Origin: Ruminococcus sp.
Lineage (GTDB): Bacteria; Bacillota_A; Clostridia; Oscillospirales; Ruminococcaceae
DNA length: 6,487 nucleotides
Direction: 5' to 3'
Assembly: GCA_017418765.1 (NCBI GenBank)
Contig: JAFOMV010000066.1
Coordinates: 1-6,487 of the forward strand
Part shown: piece after piece, positions 1 through 5,654 of the stretch
How positions within the stretch are numbered: position 1 is the stretch's first letter
Layout of the letters: every line of letters starts with the position of its first letter
Notes under the pieces: generated by a model
What the model was told of the DNA's origin: nothing
Database searches by the model: none
What the model saw: only the letters and a program-made list of their open reading frames with translations
Position numbers and translations under genes: made by a program

Positions 1-1404
1 ATGGGGTGTTCCATTGCTATATCATGTTGTTCTGCTGTGAGCGCTGTTGCCAGCGTTGAGCCTAACCCCGTTATAAGCCGTGGTGTACCGGCATATTCAG
101 GTGCAAATCCGTATACTGCTTCCGCCGCTAATGATGAACACTATTTTTCGTTCTGGACAGGCACTTCCCCTGATTATCTCGCCTATGACCTGTCAGGCGT
201 ACCTGTTGATGAAAGAAAAAACATACTTGCTGTCTGGTATAACGTAAGTTCATACGATCAGCTCGGCAGATATGCGAACAGAAATATGGAGCCTTCCGAT
301 TATACCATAGAAGTTAATTCGGCTGAAGGCGGAAAGTATCCCGAAAGCGGCTGGATAGTTGTGGATACAGTCAAAGATAATACCCTCAGTTCACGTCAGC
401 ATGTTATCGATATGTCAGGCTATAACTGGATCCGTATGAACGTGAGCAAATCTGACGGAAAGAATAACGGACAGATACAGGTCAATTTCGATATCCACAA
501 TGTTTCGGGCGGCGTATCAGACAGCTGGCTTTTCCTCGGTGATTCCATTACAGCAGGCGGAATGAACAACTGCTACGGTACAGGCTTTGCAACACATCTG
601 CATAATATAGACAGCAGATACTTCCCTGCACAGGAAAACGGAGGTATCGGAGGCATAACTTCAACTGACGGAAAAAACAGTATTGACCGCTGGCTGTCAA
701 CCTGCAACAGCAGATTTGTAAGTATCGCTTATGGTACGAATGATGCGTGGGGCGATCAGACAGGTGCTGAAAAATACTATCAGAATACTAAGTATATGAT
801 CGATGCCGTACTGAAAGCAGGAAAAGTTCCTGTACTGCCGAAGATACCTTTTTCAACAGAAAAGGGAGTTGCGGATAATCTGCCTAAGTATAATGCAATG
901 GTTGAAAAGCTATGGAATGAATACGGTGATAAGCTTGTACATGGTGCTGATCTCGAAGCTTTTCTGAAAAAGAATCCGAAATATCTCGGTCAGGATGGTG
1001 TACATCCGAATTCAGAGGGATATGAGGCTATAAGAAAATTCTGGGCTGAGACAATGTATGAAAATGTTTACAAGTCATCAGCGCCCGAAACCACAACATC
1101 TACCACTACATCCATGACAACAACAACTACAACTGAAACTTCAACTTCTTCAACCGAAACAACTCCGACAACCCCTGCACAGAATATTCTCTACGGAGAT
1201 GCTAATTTGGATGGTGCAGTCGATGTCTCGGATGCTGTACTTATAATGCAGACAATGGCTAATCCTGCTAAATATAAGCTTACAGATCAGGGCAGGTTAA
1301 ATGCCGATGTACAGGGAAACGACGATGGCATAACCTCAAAGGATGCACTTGCGATACAGAAGTACAAGCTTGAAATGATCGATGAGCTGCCTGAAAAGGA
1401 ATGA
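1..1404 (+). CDS. Dockerin-containing SGNH/GDSL carbohydrate esterase (5' end probably outside window)
   Basis: Secreted esterase of the SGNH hydrolase superfamily, probably removing acetyl groups from a plant polysaccharide as a cellulosome component. Seen: a hydrophobic, Ala/Ser/Cys-rich signal-like segment (about residues 3-17), an N-terminal beta-rich domain (about 30-170), then the SGNH blocks: FLGDSITAGG with nucleophile Ser182, a glycine block around Gly214-Gly218, GTND (245-248), and DGVHP with Asp332 and His335 completing the triad. A Thr/Ser/Pro linker (about 361-393) leads to a type I dockerin (398-464) whose first Ca loop has Asp400, Asn402, Asp404, Asp408 and Asp411. The N-terminal domain plus SGNH layout resembles CE2- and CE17-type acetylesterases, but I cannot assign a CE family. 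The adjacent mannanase makes acetyl-mannan a plausible substrate (inference). The ATG at base 1 coincides with the window edge and the signal lacks its basic n-region, so the true start is probably upstream. Confidence 0.9.
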   Translation: MGCSIAISCCSAVSAVASVEPNPVISRGVPAYSGANPYTASAANDEHYFSFWTGTSPDYLAYDLSGVPVDERKNILAVWYNVSSYDQLGRYANRNMEPSDYTIEVNSAEGGKYPESGWIVVDTVKDNTLSSRQHVIDMSGYNWIRMNVSKSDGKNNGQIQVNFDIHNVSGGVSDSWLFLGDSITAGGMNNCYGTGFATHLHNIDSRYFPAQENGGIGGITSTDGKNSIDRWLSTCNSRFVSIAYGTNDAWGDQTGAEKYYQNTKYMIDAVLKAGKVPVLPKIPFSTEKGVADNLPKYNAMVEKLWNEYGDKLVHGADLEAFLKKNPKYLGQDGVHPNSEGYEAIRKFWAETMYENVYKSSAPETTTSTTTSMTTTTTTETSTSSTETTPTTPAQNILYGDANLDGAVDVSDAVLIMQTMANPAKYKLTDQGRLNADVQGNDDGITSKDALAIQKYKLEMIDELPEKE

Positions 1405-1427
1405 TTTAAGCTGGCGAATTAAATCAT
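1401..1427 (+). terminator. AT-rich inverted repeat over the esterase stop codon, possible weak terminator
   Basis: A perfect 9-bp inverted repeat (ATGATTTAA at 1401-1409, TTAAATCAT at 1419-1427, 9-nt loop) overlaps the TGA stop. It is followed after a few bases by A-rich and then TTTTA sequence (1431-1440). The stem has almost no GC and no proper U-tract follows at once, so efficient termination is doubtful. It may mainly protect the mRNA 3' end or let some transcription continue into the mannanase gene. Confidence 0.3.
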
Positions 1428-1462
1428 CATAAAAATTTTACGTCTGTTTAGCTTAATTACTG

Positions 1463-1491
1463 TTGACAATTCAACTTTCAAAGTTTATAAT
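1463..1491 (+). promoter_or_regulatory. Perfect-consensus sigma-70/A promoter of the GH26 gene
   Basis: The -35 box TTGACA (1463-1468) and the -10 box TATAAT (1486-1491) are separated by exactly 17 bp; every hexamer base matches consensus. Predicted transcription start is about 1498, giving a 135-nt leader before the mannanase ATG. A sequence this close to consensus suggests strong basal activity, so any control would need a repressor, attenuation or mRNA-level regulation. Confidence 0.85.
1473..1485. repeat. 13-bp palindrome in the GH26 promoter spacer, candidate operator
   Basis: AACTTT-C-AAAGTT is a perfect inverted repeat with 6-bp arms around one central base. It sits wholly between the -35 and -10 boxes and ends on the base before the -10. 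Position and symmetry fit a repressor site, but the AT-rich sequence also makes chance occurrence possible. No regulator gene is in the window. Confidence 0.4.
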
Positions 1492-1497
1492 TAGATT

Positions 1498-1632
1498 GTC
1501 ATCAGTAACTGTATCAAGGCGGTTATCGCACCGAATTACTTTCCGGAAACATAATGATGACCTTTATGCAGTGCTGCTTTAATTGCTGAGCAGACATTGA
1601 TACTTTATCTGAATGATCAGGAGGATGATAAT
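1498..1632 (+). promoter_or_regulatory. Long 5' leader of the GH26 mRNA with a closing stem at its predicted 5' end
   Basis: GTCATCA (1498-1504) pairs perfectly with TGATGAC (1555-1561), enclosing about 50 nt. Inside, GTAAC (1505-1509) can pair with GTTAT (1522-1526, one G-U), and the palindrome TTTCCGGAAA lies at 1540-1549. A second hairpin, CTGCT (1574-1578) with AGCAG (1589-1593), lies between this fold and the ribosome binding site. The nested stems resemble a small multibranch element. I match it to no known riboswitch, and there is no terminator-like U-tract before the start codon. Confidence 0.4.
1619..1624 (+). promoter_or_regulatory. Ribosome binding site that fixes the GH26 start
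   Basis: AGGAGG lies 8 nt upstream of the ATG at 1633. This supports that ATG rather than the in-frame TTG at 1597, which would add 12 polar residues ahead of a typical Lys-containing signal peptide and would place this site inside the gene. Confidence 0.9.
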
Positions 1633-3555
1633 ATGAGATACTTAAAAAAAGCACTCGCTCTGACAGCCGCTGCAGCTATGACAGCTGTACATTGTACCAC
1701 TTTTGGGGTTCAGAACGTGTTTGCAGCAGGAGAAACAGTCTTTCCATACACTATTGAAGGTGAGGATATGGAGGGGGCTGAACTCTGGACACAGAACTAT
1801 GGCCCGTCACCTAAAGAATACTCAGGAAAAGGATTTGCATATCTTACCAACGGAACATTTTCATTTACCGTTAATGCTCCTGAGGACGGTATGTATGATG
1901 TTTCCATAAAGGCGATACAGGTCCTCAATAAGGAAGGCAGAATGCAGACTTGCTCCGTTAACGGCAGCGAAAAGATGACAAATATGCCCTATAATGAAGA
2001 CTGGGTGGATTTCGATTTCGGCACCTTCCGTATGAACAAGGGCGAGAATACAATAGAATTTCCAAGCAAATACGGATATATGGCTATTGATACAGTAACT
2101 GTCACAAAGGCTGAAAAGCATGATTATGCCAAAGCTGACGGTACCTGTGTTGATGCTAAGGCTACTGCTGAGACACAGGCTCTTATGGCTTACCTCAAGA
2201 GCGTCTACGGCAAGCACATTATATCAGGTCAGCAGGAGATATACGGCGGCGGACACAGCGGCAATTACGAATGGGAAAATGAATTTCTTGAAGACCTTAC
2301 AGGAAAAGTCCCTGCTATCAGAGGCATTGATTTCATGAACTACAATCCGCTCTACGGTTGGGAGGACGGTACTACAGAACGTGCTATAAAGTGGGTAAAG
2401 GAACGCAACGGCATACTTACCGCTTCATGGCATATCAATGTTCCTATCAATTTCGAGAAGTATACTCTCGGTGATGAGGTAGACTGGAAGGACTGTACAT
2501 ACAAGAATTATCAGGCCTCAAAAAGCACATTCAACACTGCTAATGTAATAAAAGAAGGCACAAAGGAACGTGAATACTTCGATGAGGCAATGAAGATGCT
2601 GGCTGAACAGCTTCAGAAGCTCCAGGATGAGAATATACCGATAATACTGCGTCCTCTCCATGAGGCACAGGGCAATGACGGCCTTTACGGTGATGGTACA
2701 TCGTGGTTCTGGTGGGGCGACAGAGGCGCTGAGGTCTACAAGGAACTCTGGAAGCTTCTCTACAATACACTGACCGAGAAGTATGGTCTCCACAACATTA
2801 TCTGGGAATTCAACAGCTACGATTACGAAAGCTCACCTAACTGGTATCCGGGAGATGATTACGTTGATATCGTTGCCTACGATAAGTATAACGTTGAATA
2901 CAACCGAGGCGACGGAAAGAGCGGCGGTCCTAATCTGCTTGCTATAGCAGGAAAATTCCACTCGCTCTATCAGCTTACAAACGGAAAGAAAATGGTAGCT
3001 ATGGCTGAAAATGATACCGTCCCTGCACTGGATAATATCCTTGTAGAGGATGCAGGCTGGCTTTATTTCTGTCCTTGGTATGACGGCGGTGAGGACGGCG
3101 GAACGGCTTTCCTCGGAAAGAATTATCAGGACTATGATGAGCTTGCAAAAATGTATAAGAGCGAATACTGTATCACTCTCGACGAGCTCCCGAAGGATCT
3201 TTATTCATCAAAAGGAAGTACTGTCCCTGCTAAAACTACAGAGACAACAACAGTAACAACAGTATCATCAACGACTACATCAACAACCACTTCAACTACA
3301 CCATCTGCTCCGTCTGTTCCGGGGGATATACTCTACGGTGACGCAAATGTTAACGGAAAAGTAGATGTTTCTGATGCAGTTCTCATCATGCAGAGCCTTG
3401 CAAATCCATCAAAGTATAAGCTTACCGAAGAAGGCAAAGCTAATGCCGACTGCTTCAATAACGGTGACGGTGTTACCAATATGGATGCGCTCTCCATACA
3501 GAGATATATGCTGAAGCTTACCGACAAGCTCCCTGAGTCATCTGCATCTCAGTAA
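1633..3555 (+). CDS. Dockerin-containing GH26 beta-mannanase with CBM35-like module
   Basis: Secreted endo-beta-1,4-mannanase of glycoside hydrolase family 26, 640 aa, expected to cleave the mannan backbone as a cellulosome subunit. Seen in order: a signal peptide (MRYLKK n-region, Ala-rich core, likely cleavage in VFAAGE near residue 31/32); a beta-sandwich module at about 38-160 that looks like CBM35 (IEGED start, SGKGFAYL, VNG, GENTIEF and AIDTVTV elements); the GH26 catalytic domain at about 177-525; a Thr/Ser linker (about 527-565); and a type I dockerin (568-633). The GH26 acid/base is Glu344 in RPLHEAQG and the nucleophile is Glu459 in VAMAEND, with the usual spacing of a little over 100 residues. 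The first dockerin loop has Asp570, Asn572, Asn574, Asp578 and Asp581. The gene has its own promoter and is followed by a strong terminator, so it can be monocistronic. The family call is firm; mannan as substrate follows from GH26. Confidence 0.95.
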   Translation: MRYLKKALALTAAAAMTAVHCTTFGVQNVFAAGETVFPYTIEGEDMEGAELWTQNYGPSPKEYSGKGFAYLTNGTFSFTVNAPEDGMYDVSIKAIQVLNKEGRMQTCSVNGSEKMTNMPYNEDWVDFDFGTFRMNKGENTIEFPSKYGYMAIDTVTVTKAEKHDYAKADGTCVDAKATAETQALMAYLKSVYGKHIISGQQEIYGGGHSGNYEWENEFLEDLTGKVPAIRGIDFMNYNPLYGWEDGTTERAIKWVKERNGILTASWHINVPINFEKYTLGDEVDWKDCTYKNYQASKSTFNTANVIKEGTKEREYFDEAMKMLAEQLQKLQDENIPIILRPLHEAQGNDGLYGDGTSWFWWGDRGAEVYKELWKLLYNTLTEKYGLHNIIWEFNSYDYESSPNWYPGDDYVDIVAYDKYNVEYNRGDGKSGGPNLLAIAGKFHSLYQLTNGKKMVAMAENDTVPALDNILVEDAGWLYFCPWYDGGEDGGTAFLGKNYQDYDELAKMYKSEYCITLDELPKDLYSSKGSTVPAKTTETTTVTTVSSTTTSTTTSTTPSAPSVPGDILYGDANVNGKVDVSDAVLIMQSLANPSKYKLTEEGKANADCFNNGDGVTNMDALSIQRYMLKLTDKLPESSASQ

Positions 3556-3594
3556 ATGGCTTACAAACCATGTCCTAAAACCTATAATAATTAA

Positions 3595-3636
3595 AGCAGC
3601 ACCGCACAAAGTACTTGTGCGGTGCTGCTGATTTTT
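3595..3636. terminator. Strong bidirectional intrinsic terminator between GH26 and ddh
   Basis: A perfect 15-bp GC-rich stem (3595-3609 with 3615-3629) has a 5-nt loop (AGTAC). On the + strand a TTTTT tract follows at 3632-3636, which ends GH26 transcription. On the - strand the stem is followed by TTTAATTATTATA, so it can also end the convergent ddh transcript, whose stop codon lies only 11 bp beyond the + strand T-tract. Confidence 0.9.
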
Positions 3637-3646
3637 CTGATAATTA

Positions 3647-4636
3647 TCAAAGCATATGTGCTCTGAGTTCCTCACCTGAGAGAGGCGAGAGATAAGCAGG
3701 AGCGATATCGAAAGCTGTCTTGCAGCCTGAAGCTCCCTCAGCCTTGAGCCTTGCAAGTGCTCTTGCAAAGCAGATAAGCACGCTTGCTGTGAACTCAGGA
3801 TTTGATTCAAGCTTCAGCGAGTATTCTATCATCTGATGAGTTTTCTCGCCGTCGCCTGTGAGACCGCTTCTCATAACGAAGCCGCCGTGAGGCATCTTGT
3901 TGTGCTTAGCATCAAATTCTTCCTCAGATATGAAGTTTACGGTTGTATCATACTCATCGAAGTAGTTCTTCATAGTTTTGATGTCGTTCTCGATCTTAGC
4001 GAGATCAGCACCTTCCTCAGGAACTACCCAGCACTCTCTGAGGTGCTTCTGACGAGTTGTGAGATCAGGCTGGCTTCCGCTTCTTACAGCGTCCATAGCA
4101 GCCTCGATAGGTACAGTATACTGAATACCTCTCTTAACGCCCTCAACTCTCCTGATAGCGTCTGAGTGACCCTGGCTTACACCCTTGCCCCAGAATGTAT
4201 AGCTCTTGCCGTTAGGGAGGATAGACTCAGCATAAAGTCTGTTAAGTGAGAAAAGACCGGGATCCCATCCCAGAGAGATGAAAGCAAGGTGACCGCTTTC
4301 CTTTGCAGCCTTATCCACGTTTGCGAAGTGTTCAGGTATTCTTGCGTGAGTATCGAAGCTGTCGATCACATTGAAGTACTTAGCGAGTTCGGGAGTCTGC
4401 TTAGGGAGGTCAGTAGCGCTTCCTCCGCAGATTATCATAACATCGATATCATTTGTCATATTCTTTGCGTCATCGAGCTTGAAAACCTTAGCGCCCTCAG
4501 TAAGAGGAGTGACGCTTGAAGGGTCACGGCGGGTAAAGATACCTGCGAGCTCCATATCATCATTCTGTCTTATAGCAAGCTCAACGCCTTTTCCGAGGTT
4601 GCCGTAGCCTGCGATTCCGATCCTGATCTTGGACAT
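3647..4636 (-). CDS. ddh: meso-Diaminopimelate D-dehydrogenase
   Basis: NADP-dependent meso-diaminopimelate dehydrogenase (EC 1.4.1.16), cytoplasmic. It converts tetrahydrodipicolinate, ammonia and NADPH into meso-DAP in one step, bypassing the acylated DAP pathways and feeding peptidoglycan and lysine synthesis. The 329-aa length is close to the roughly 320 aa of the Corynebacterium glutamicum enzyme. Seen: an N-terminal Rossmann fold with GYGNLG (10-15), CGGSATDLP (70-78), IDSFDTHARIP (91-101), and the family signatures GWDPG (123-127), FWGKGVSQGHSDA (148-160), a MPHGG segment (248-252) and NPEFTAS (279-285). These run colinearly with the C. glutamicum protein as I remember it. AGGAGG at 4645-4650 lies 8 nt before the ATG. 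The gene is transcribed alone from the promoter at 4807-4835 through a long structured leader and ends at the bidirectional terminator. Nothing looks truncated. Confidence 0.95.
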   Translation of the reverse strand: MSKIRIGIAGYGNLGKGVELAIRQNDDMELAGIFTRRDPSSVTPLTEGAKVFKLDDAKNMTNDIDVMIICGGSATDLPKQTPELAKYFNVIDSFDTHARIPEHFANVDKAAKESGHLAFISLGWDPGLFSLNRLYAESILPNGKSYTFWGKGVSQGHSDAIRRVEGVKRGIQYTVPIEAAMDAVRSGSQPDLTTRQKHLRECWVVPEEGADLAKIENDIKTMKNYFDEYDTTVNFISEEEFDAKHNKMPHGGFVMRSGLTGDGEKTHQMIEYSLKLESNPEFTASVLICFARALARLKAEGASGCKTAFDIAPAYLSPLSGEELRAHML

Positions 4637-4669
4637 TTTATATTCCTCCTATGAATATAGATTACATAT

Positions 4670-4800
4670 GGGCATATCTAAAAGCCCGTTTGTTAAAGAA
4701 AAAACAGATAGGTGCGACAGATGTAAGGAAAACTCCCGAAGGCGTCGCAGCAGATGCCGTACATAGCTGTTTTTCTCAAAAGGGGTTTTTAGAGATGCCC
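4670..4800 (-). promoter_or_regulatory. Highly structured 5' leader RNA of ddh, class unknown
   Basis: The ddh leader (about 164 nt from a predicted start at 4800) can fold into one long rod. GGGCAU (4800-4795) pairs with AUGCCC (4675-4670); after one mismatch, seven pairs join 4793-4787 to 4683-4677; CCC (4784-4782) pairs with GGG (4687-4685); UUUG (4780-4777) with CAAA (4692-4689); GAAAAACAG (4775-4767) with CUGUUUUUUC (4707-4698, one bulge); and UGCGAC (4749-4744) with GUCGCA (4718-4713). A CC-UUCG-GG loop lies inside (4742-4735). An alternative pair, AUGUA (4764-4760) with UACAU (4725-4721), could form a competing helix or pseudoknot. The RBS and 33 nt before the ATG stay outside the closing stem, and no terminator hairpin is visible. 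The lysine riboswitch would be the expected class here, but its conserved core is not visible. A separate small RNA processed from the leader is another possibility. Confidence 0.55.
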
Positions 4801-4806
4801 ATGTAT

Positions 4807-4835
4807 ATTATAACACATCAAAGCGGTGATGTAAA
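4807..4835 (-). promoter_or_regulatory. Sigma-70/A promoter of ddh
   Basis: On the - strand, TTTACA (4835-4830) and TATAAT (4812-4807) are separated by 17 bp. A run of A residues (4845-4839 read on the - strand) directly upstream resembles an UP element. The predicted start is G at 4800, the first base of the leader's closing stem. Confidence 0.8.
4815..4832. repeat. Inverted repeat across the ddh promoter, candidate operator
   Basis: ACATCA (4815-4820) and TGATGT (4827-4832) form a perfect inverted repeat with a 6-bp centre. It fills most of the spacer and overlaps the -35 box, a common position for a repressor dimer. The regulator is unknown. Read as + strand RNA it is a short hairpin followed after 6 nt by a T-run (4839-4845), but no + strand gene would use it. 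Confidence 0.4.
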
Positions 4836-4903
4836 GAATTTTTTTCGCATATGCTAACAAAAATCCAAATAACAAATAAGACATTCCGGCGATGATCTTT
4901 ACA

Positions 4904-4940
4904 CATAAAAATAAAGGGCGAATGAAATCATCCACCCTTT
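4904..4940 (-). terminator. Intrinsic terminator of the small lipoprotein gene
   Basis: On the - strand, 12 consecutive pairs (including two G-U) form between AAAGGGTGGATG (4940-4929) and CATTCGCCCTTT (4924-4913) around an ATTT loop, followed by ATTTTTA. The G-U pairs become A-C mismatches on the other strand, so the element is directional and serves the lipoprotein gene, about 20 bp after its stop. Confidence 0.85.
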
Positions 4941-4959
4941 GTTTTATATACTGTTGTGA

Positions 4960-5280
4960 TTATTCAGCAGCAACAGTTGTTTCTTCCTCAGTTGTTGTTG
5001 TTGTTTCTTCAACAGCTTCGCCCTCAGCTACAGTTTCTTCCTCAGCCTCAGCCTCTGTCTCTTCCTCAAACTCTGCTTCTTCTTCAGCAGCCTCAGTTGT
5101 CTCTTCCTCAGTAGTTGTCTCAGTAGTTACTTCCTCAGTTGTTGTTGTCTCAGTAGTTGTCTCAGTAGTTGTAGTAGTTGTTGTAGCCTTAGAAGATGAG
5201 CTTGAAGAATCTCCGCCGCTGCAAGAAACGAGAGCAGCAGTTAAAGCGAGTGAACATACGATAGCAGCAAACTTTTTCAT
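4960..5280 (-). CDS. Small low-complexity Thr/Ser/Glu-rich lipoprotein
   Basis: Predicted surface lipoprotein of 106 aa. The signal peptide has an MKK n-region, a hydrophobic core and the lipobox LVSC with lipidated Cys20, so the mature chain is only 87 residues. After SGGD come a six-Ser run (25-30), a Thr-rich stretch broken by Glu (about 33-62) and a strongly acidic Glu/Ala/Thr tail. I see no folded domain, and function is unknown. The Thr/Glu stretch resembles the linkers of the two dockerin proteins nearby, so a spacer or surface-coating role is conceivable (inference). GAAAGG (5296-5291) lies 10 nt before the ATG, and an in-frame stop just upstream rules out a longer N-terminus. Its own promoter and terminator make it a single-gene unit. 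The clean lipobox, RBS, promoter and terminator argue that it is real despite the low complexity. Confidence 0.85.
   Translation of the reverse strand: MKKFAAIVCSLALTAALVSCSGGDSSSSSSKATTTTTTTETTTETTTTEEVTTETTTEEETTEAAEEEAEFEEETEAEAEEETVAEGEAVEETTTTTEEETTVAAE
5101..5180. repeat. Imperfect short tandem repeats within the lipoprotein gene
   Basis: Units of the type CAGTAGTTGTCT (+ strand) recur imperfectly through this stretch, next to GTT triplet runs. They encode the Thr/Glu-rich part on the - strand. The repeats are mostly in multiples of three, so slippage would tend to change the length of the chain rather than the frame. Confidence 0.6.
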
Positions 5281-5301
5281 TTTTCATTTTCCTTTCTCTT
5301 T

Positions 5302-5359
5302 ATCCCTCAAAGGGATCATACCATTGTTTTTATTGTACCGTGTAAGGCTTTTCCTTACA
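5302..5359 (-). promoter_or_regulatory. Two hairpins in the lipoprotein mRNA leader
   Basis: The 79-nt leader begins in a perfect 7-bp hairpin (TGTAAGG/CCTTACA, 5359-5353 with 5347-5341, loop AAAAG). A second perfect 6-bp hairpin (5316-5311 with 5307-5302, three-base loop) lies 5 nt upstream of the ribosome binding site. The first fits a 5'-protecting stem. The second is close enough to the RBS to influence ribosome loading. Neither is followed by a U-tract. Confidence 0.55.
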
Positions 5360-5365
5360 GTTAAT

Positions 5366-5394
5366 ACTATACCACACTGAAAACTCAAAGTCAA
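5366..5394 (-). promoter_or_regulatory. Sigma-70/A promoter of the lipoprotein gene
   Basis: On the - strand, TTGACT (5394-5389) and TATAGT (5371-5366) are separated by 17 bp, each one base from consensus. The predicted start is near 5359, at the first base of the leader hairpin. Confidence 0.8.
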
Positions 5395-5596
5395 GGGAAT
5401 GAAAAATATGTAACCTTATTTTAAATATTATGTTGCAGAATTCTTTATTTCTTTACATTTTGAGTAAAGATTCGGGTCAAAATCTACAAATCGGAACATA
5501 CTCAATTGTTGAATATTCACTAAATAGTAACCTTTTTCTTTGCTTTGTAACATATCAACAGGTGCGATGTGTGCGAAAGTATGTTCTTGCAAGGTG
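5395..5596. other. AT-rich intergenic stretch with no supported gene
   Basis: This stretch lies between the PFL operon terminator and the lipoprotein promoter. The longest - strand reading frame here (71 codons, 5643-5428) runs through the PFL terminator, lacks a ribosome binding site and is AT-biased unlike its neighbours, so I do not call it. I see no RNA gene, mobile element or clear repeat. Confidence 0.5.
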
Positions 5597-5634
5597 AAAA
5601 AAATCGGGGAGAACTCCTGTGAAGAAGCTCTCCC
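5597..5634 (-). terminator. Strong intrinsic terminator of the PFL operon
   Basis: On the - strand an 11-bp stem (5634-5624 with 5617-5607, two G-U pairs, GGGAGA/TCTCCC at its base) has a 6-nt loop and is followed by a seven-T run (5603-5597). It lies about 20 bp after the glycyl-radical subunit stop codon, so no PFL-activating enzyme gene follows in this operon. Confidence 0.9.
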
Positions 5635-5654
5635 TGATGTCATTCTATCTGTTA

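Noticed and set aside
1597..1632. TTG start giving a 12-residue longer mannanase
   Set aside because: The AGGAGG at 1619-1624 and the typical signal peptide place the start at the ATG at 1633.
4670..4800. Lysine riboswitch upstream of ddh
   Set aside because: Expected from the pathway, but the conserved lysine-riboswitch core segments are not visible on the - strand, and the element is a single rod rather than a five-helix junction. Fragments like GGTGCG and GCGTCGC on the + strand are on the wrong strand.
4666..4804. 6S RNA or SRP RNA
   Set aside because: The rod shape is suggestive, but there is no large central bubble as in 6S RNA and no conserved SRP GGAAGGAGCAGC-type loop. The promoter position points to a ddh leader.
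4815..4845. + strand intrinsic terminator (hairpin plus T-run)
   Set aside because: The stem is only 6 bp and 6 nt from the T-run, no + strand gene ends here, and the same bases are better explained as the ddh promoter, operator candidate and upstream A-tract.
4651..4857. 68-codon + strand reading frame across the ddh leader
   Set aside because: It has no ribosome binding site, overlaps the ddh promoter and structured leader on the other strand, and its protein resembles nothing I know.
4892..5380. Long Ser/Val-rich + strand reading frame
   Set aside because: It is the antisense shadow of the repetitive lipoprotein gene and has no promoter or RBS.
5428..5643. 71-codon reading frame on the - strand between the PFL operon and the lipoprotein gene
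   Set aside because: Its start region overlaps the strong PFL terminator, there is no ribosome binding site or promoter, and codon use is AT-biased unlike the neighbouring genes.
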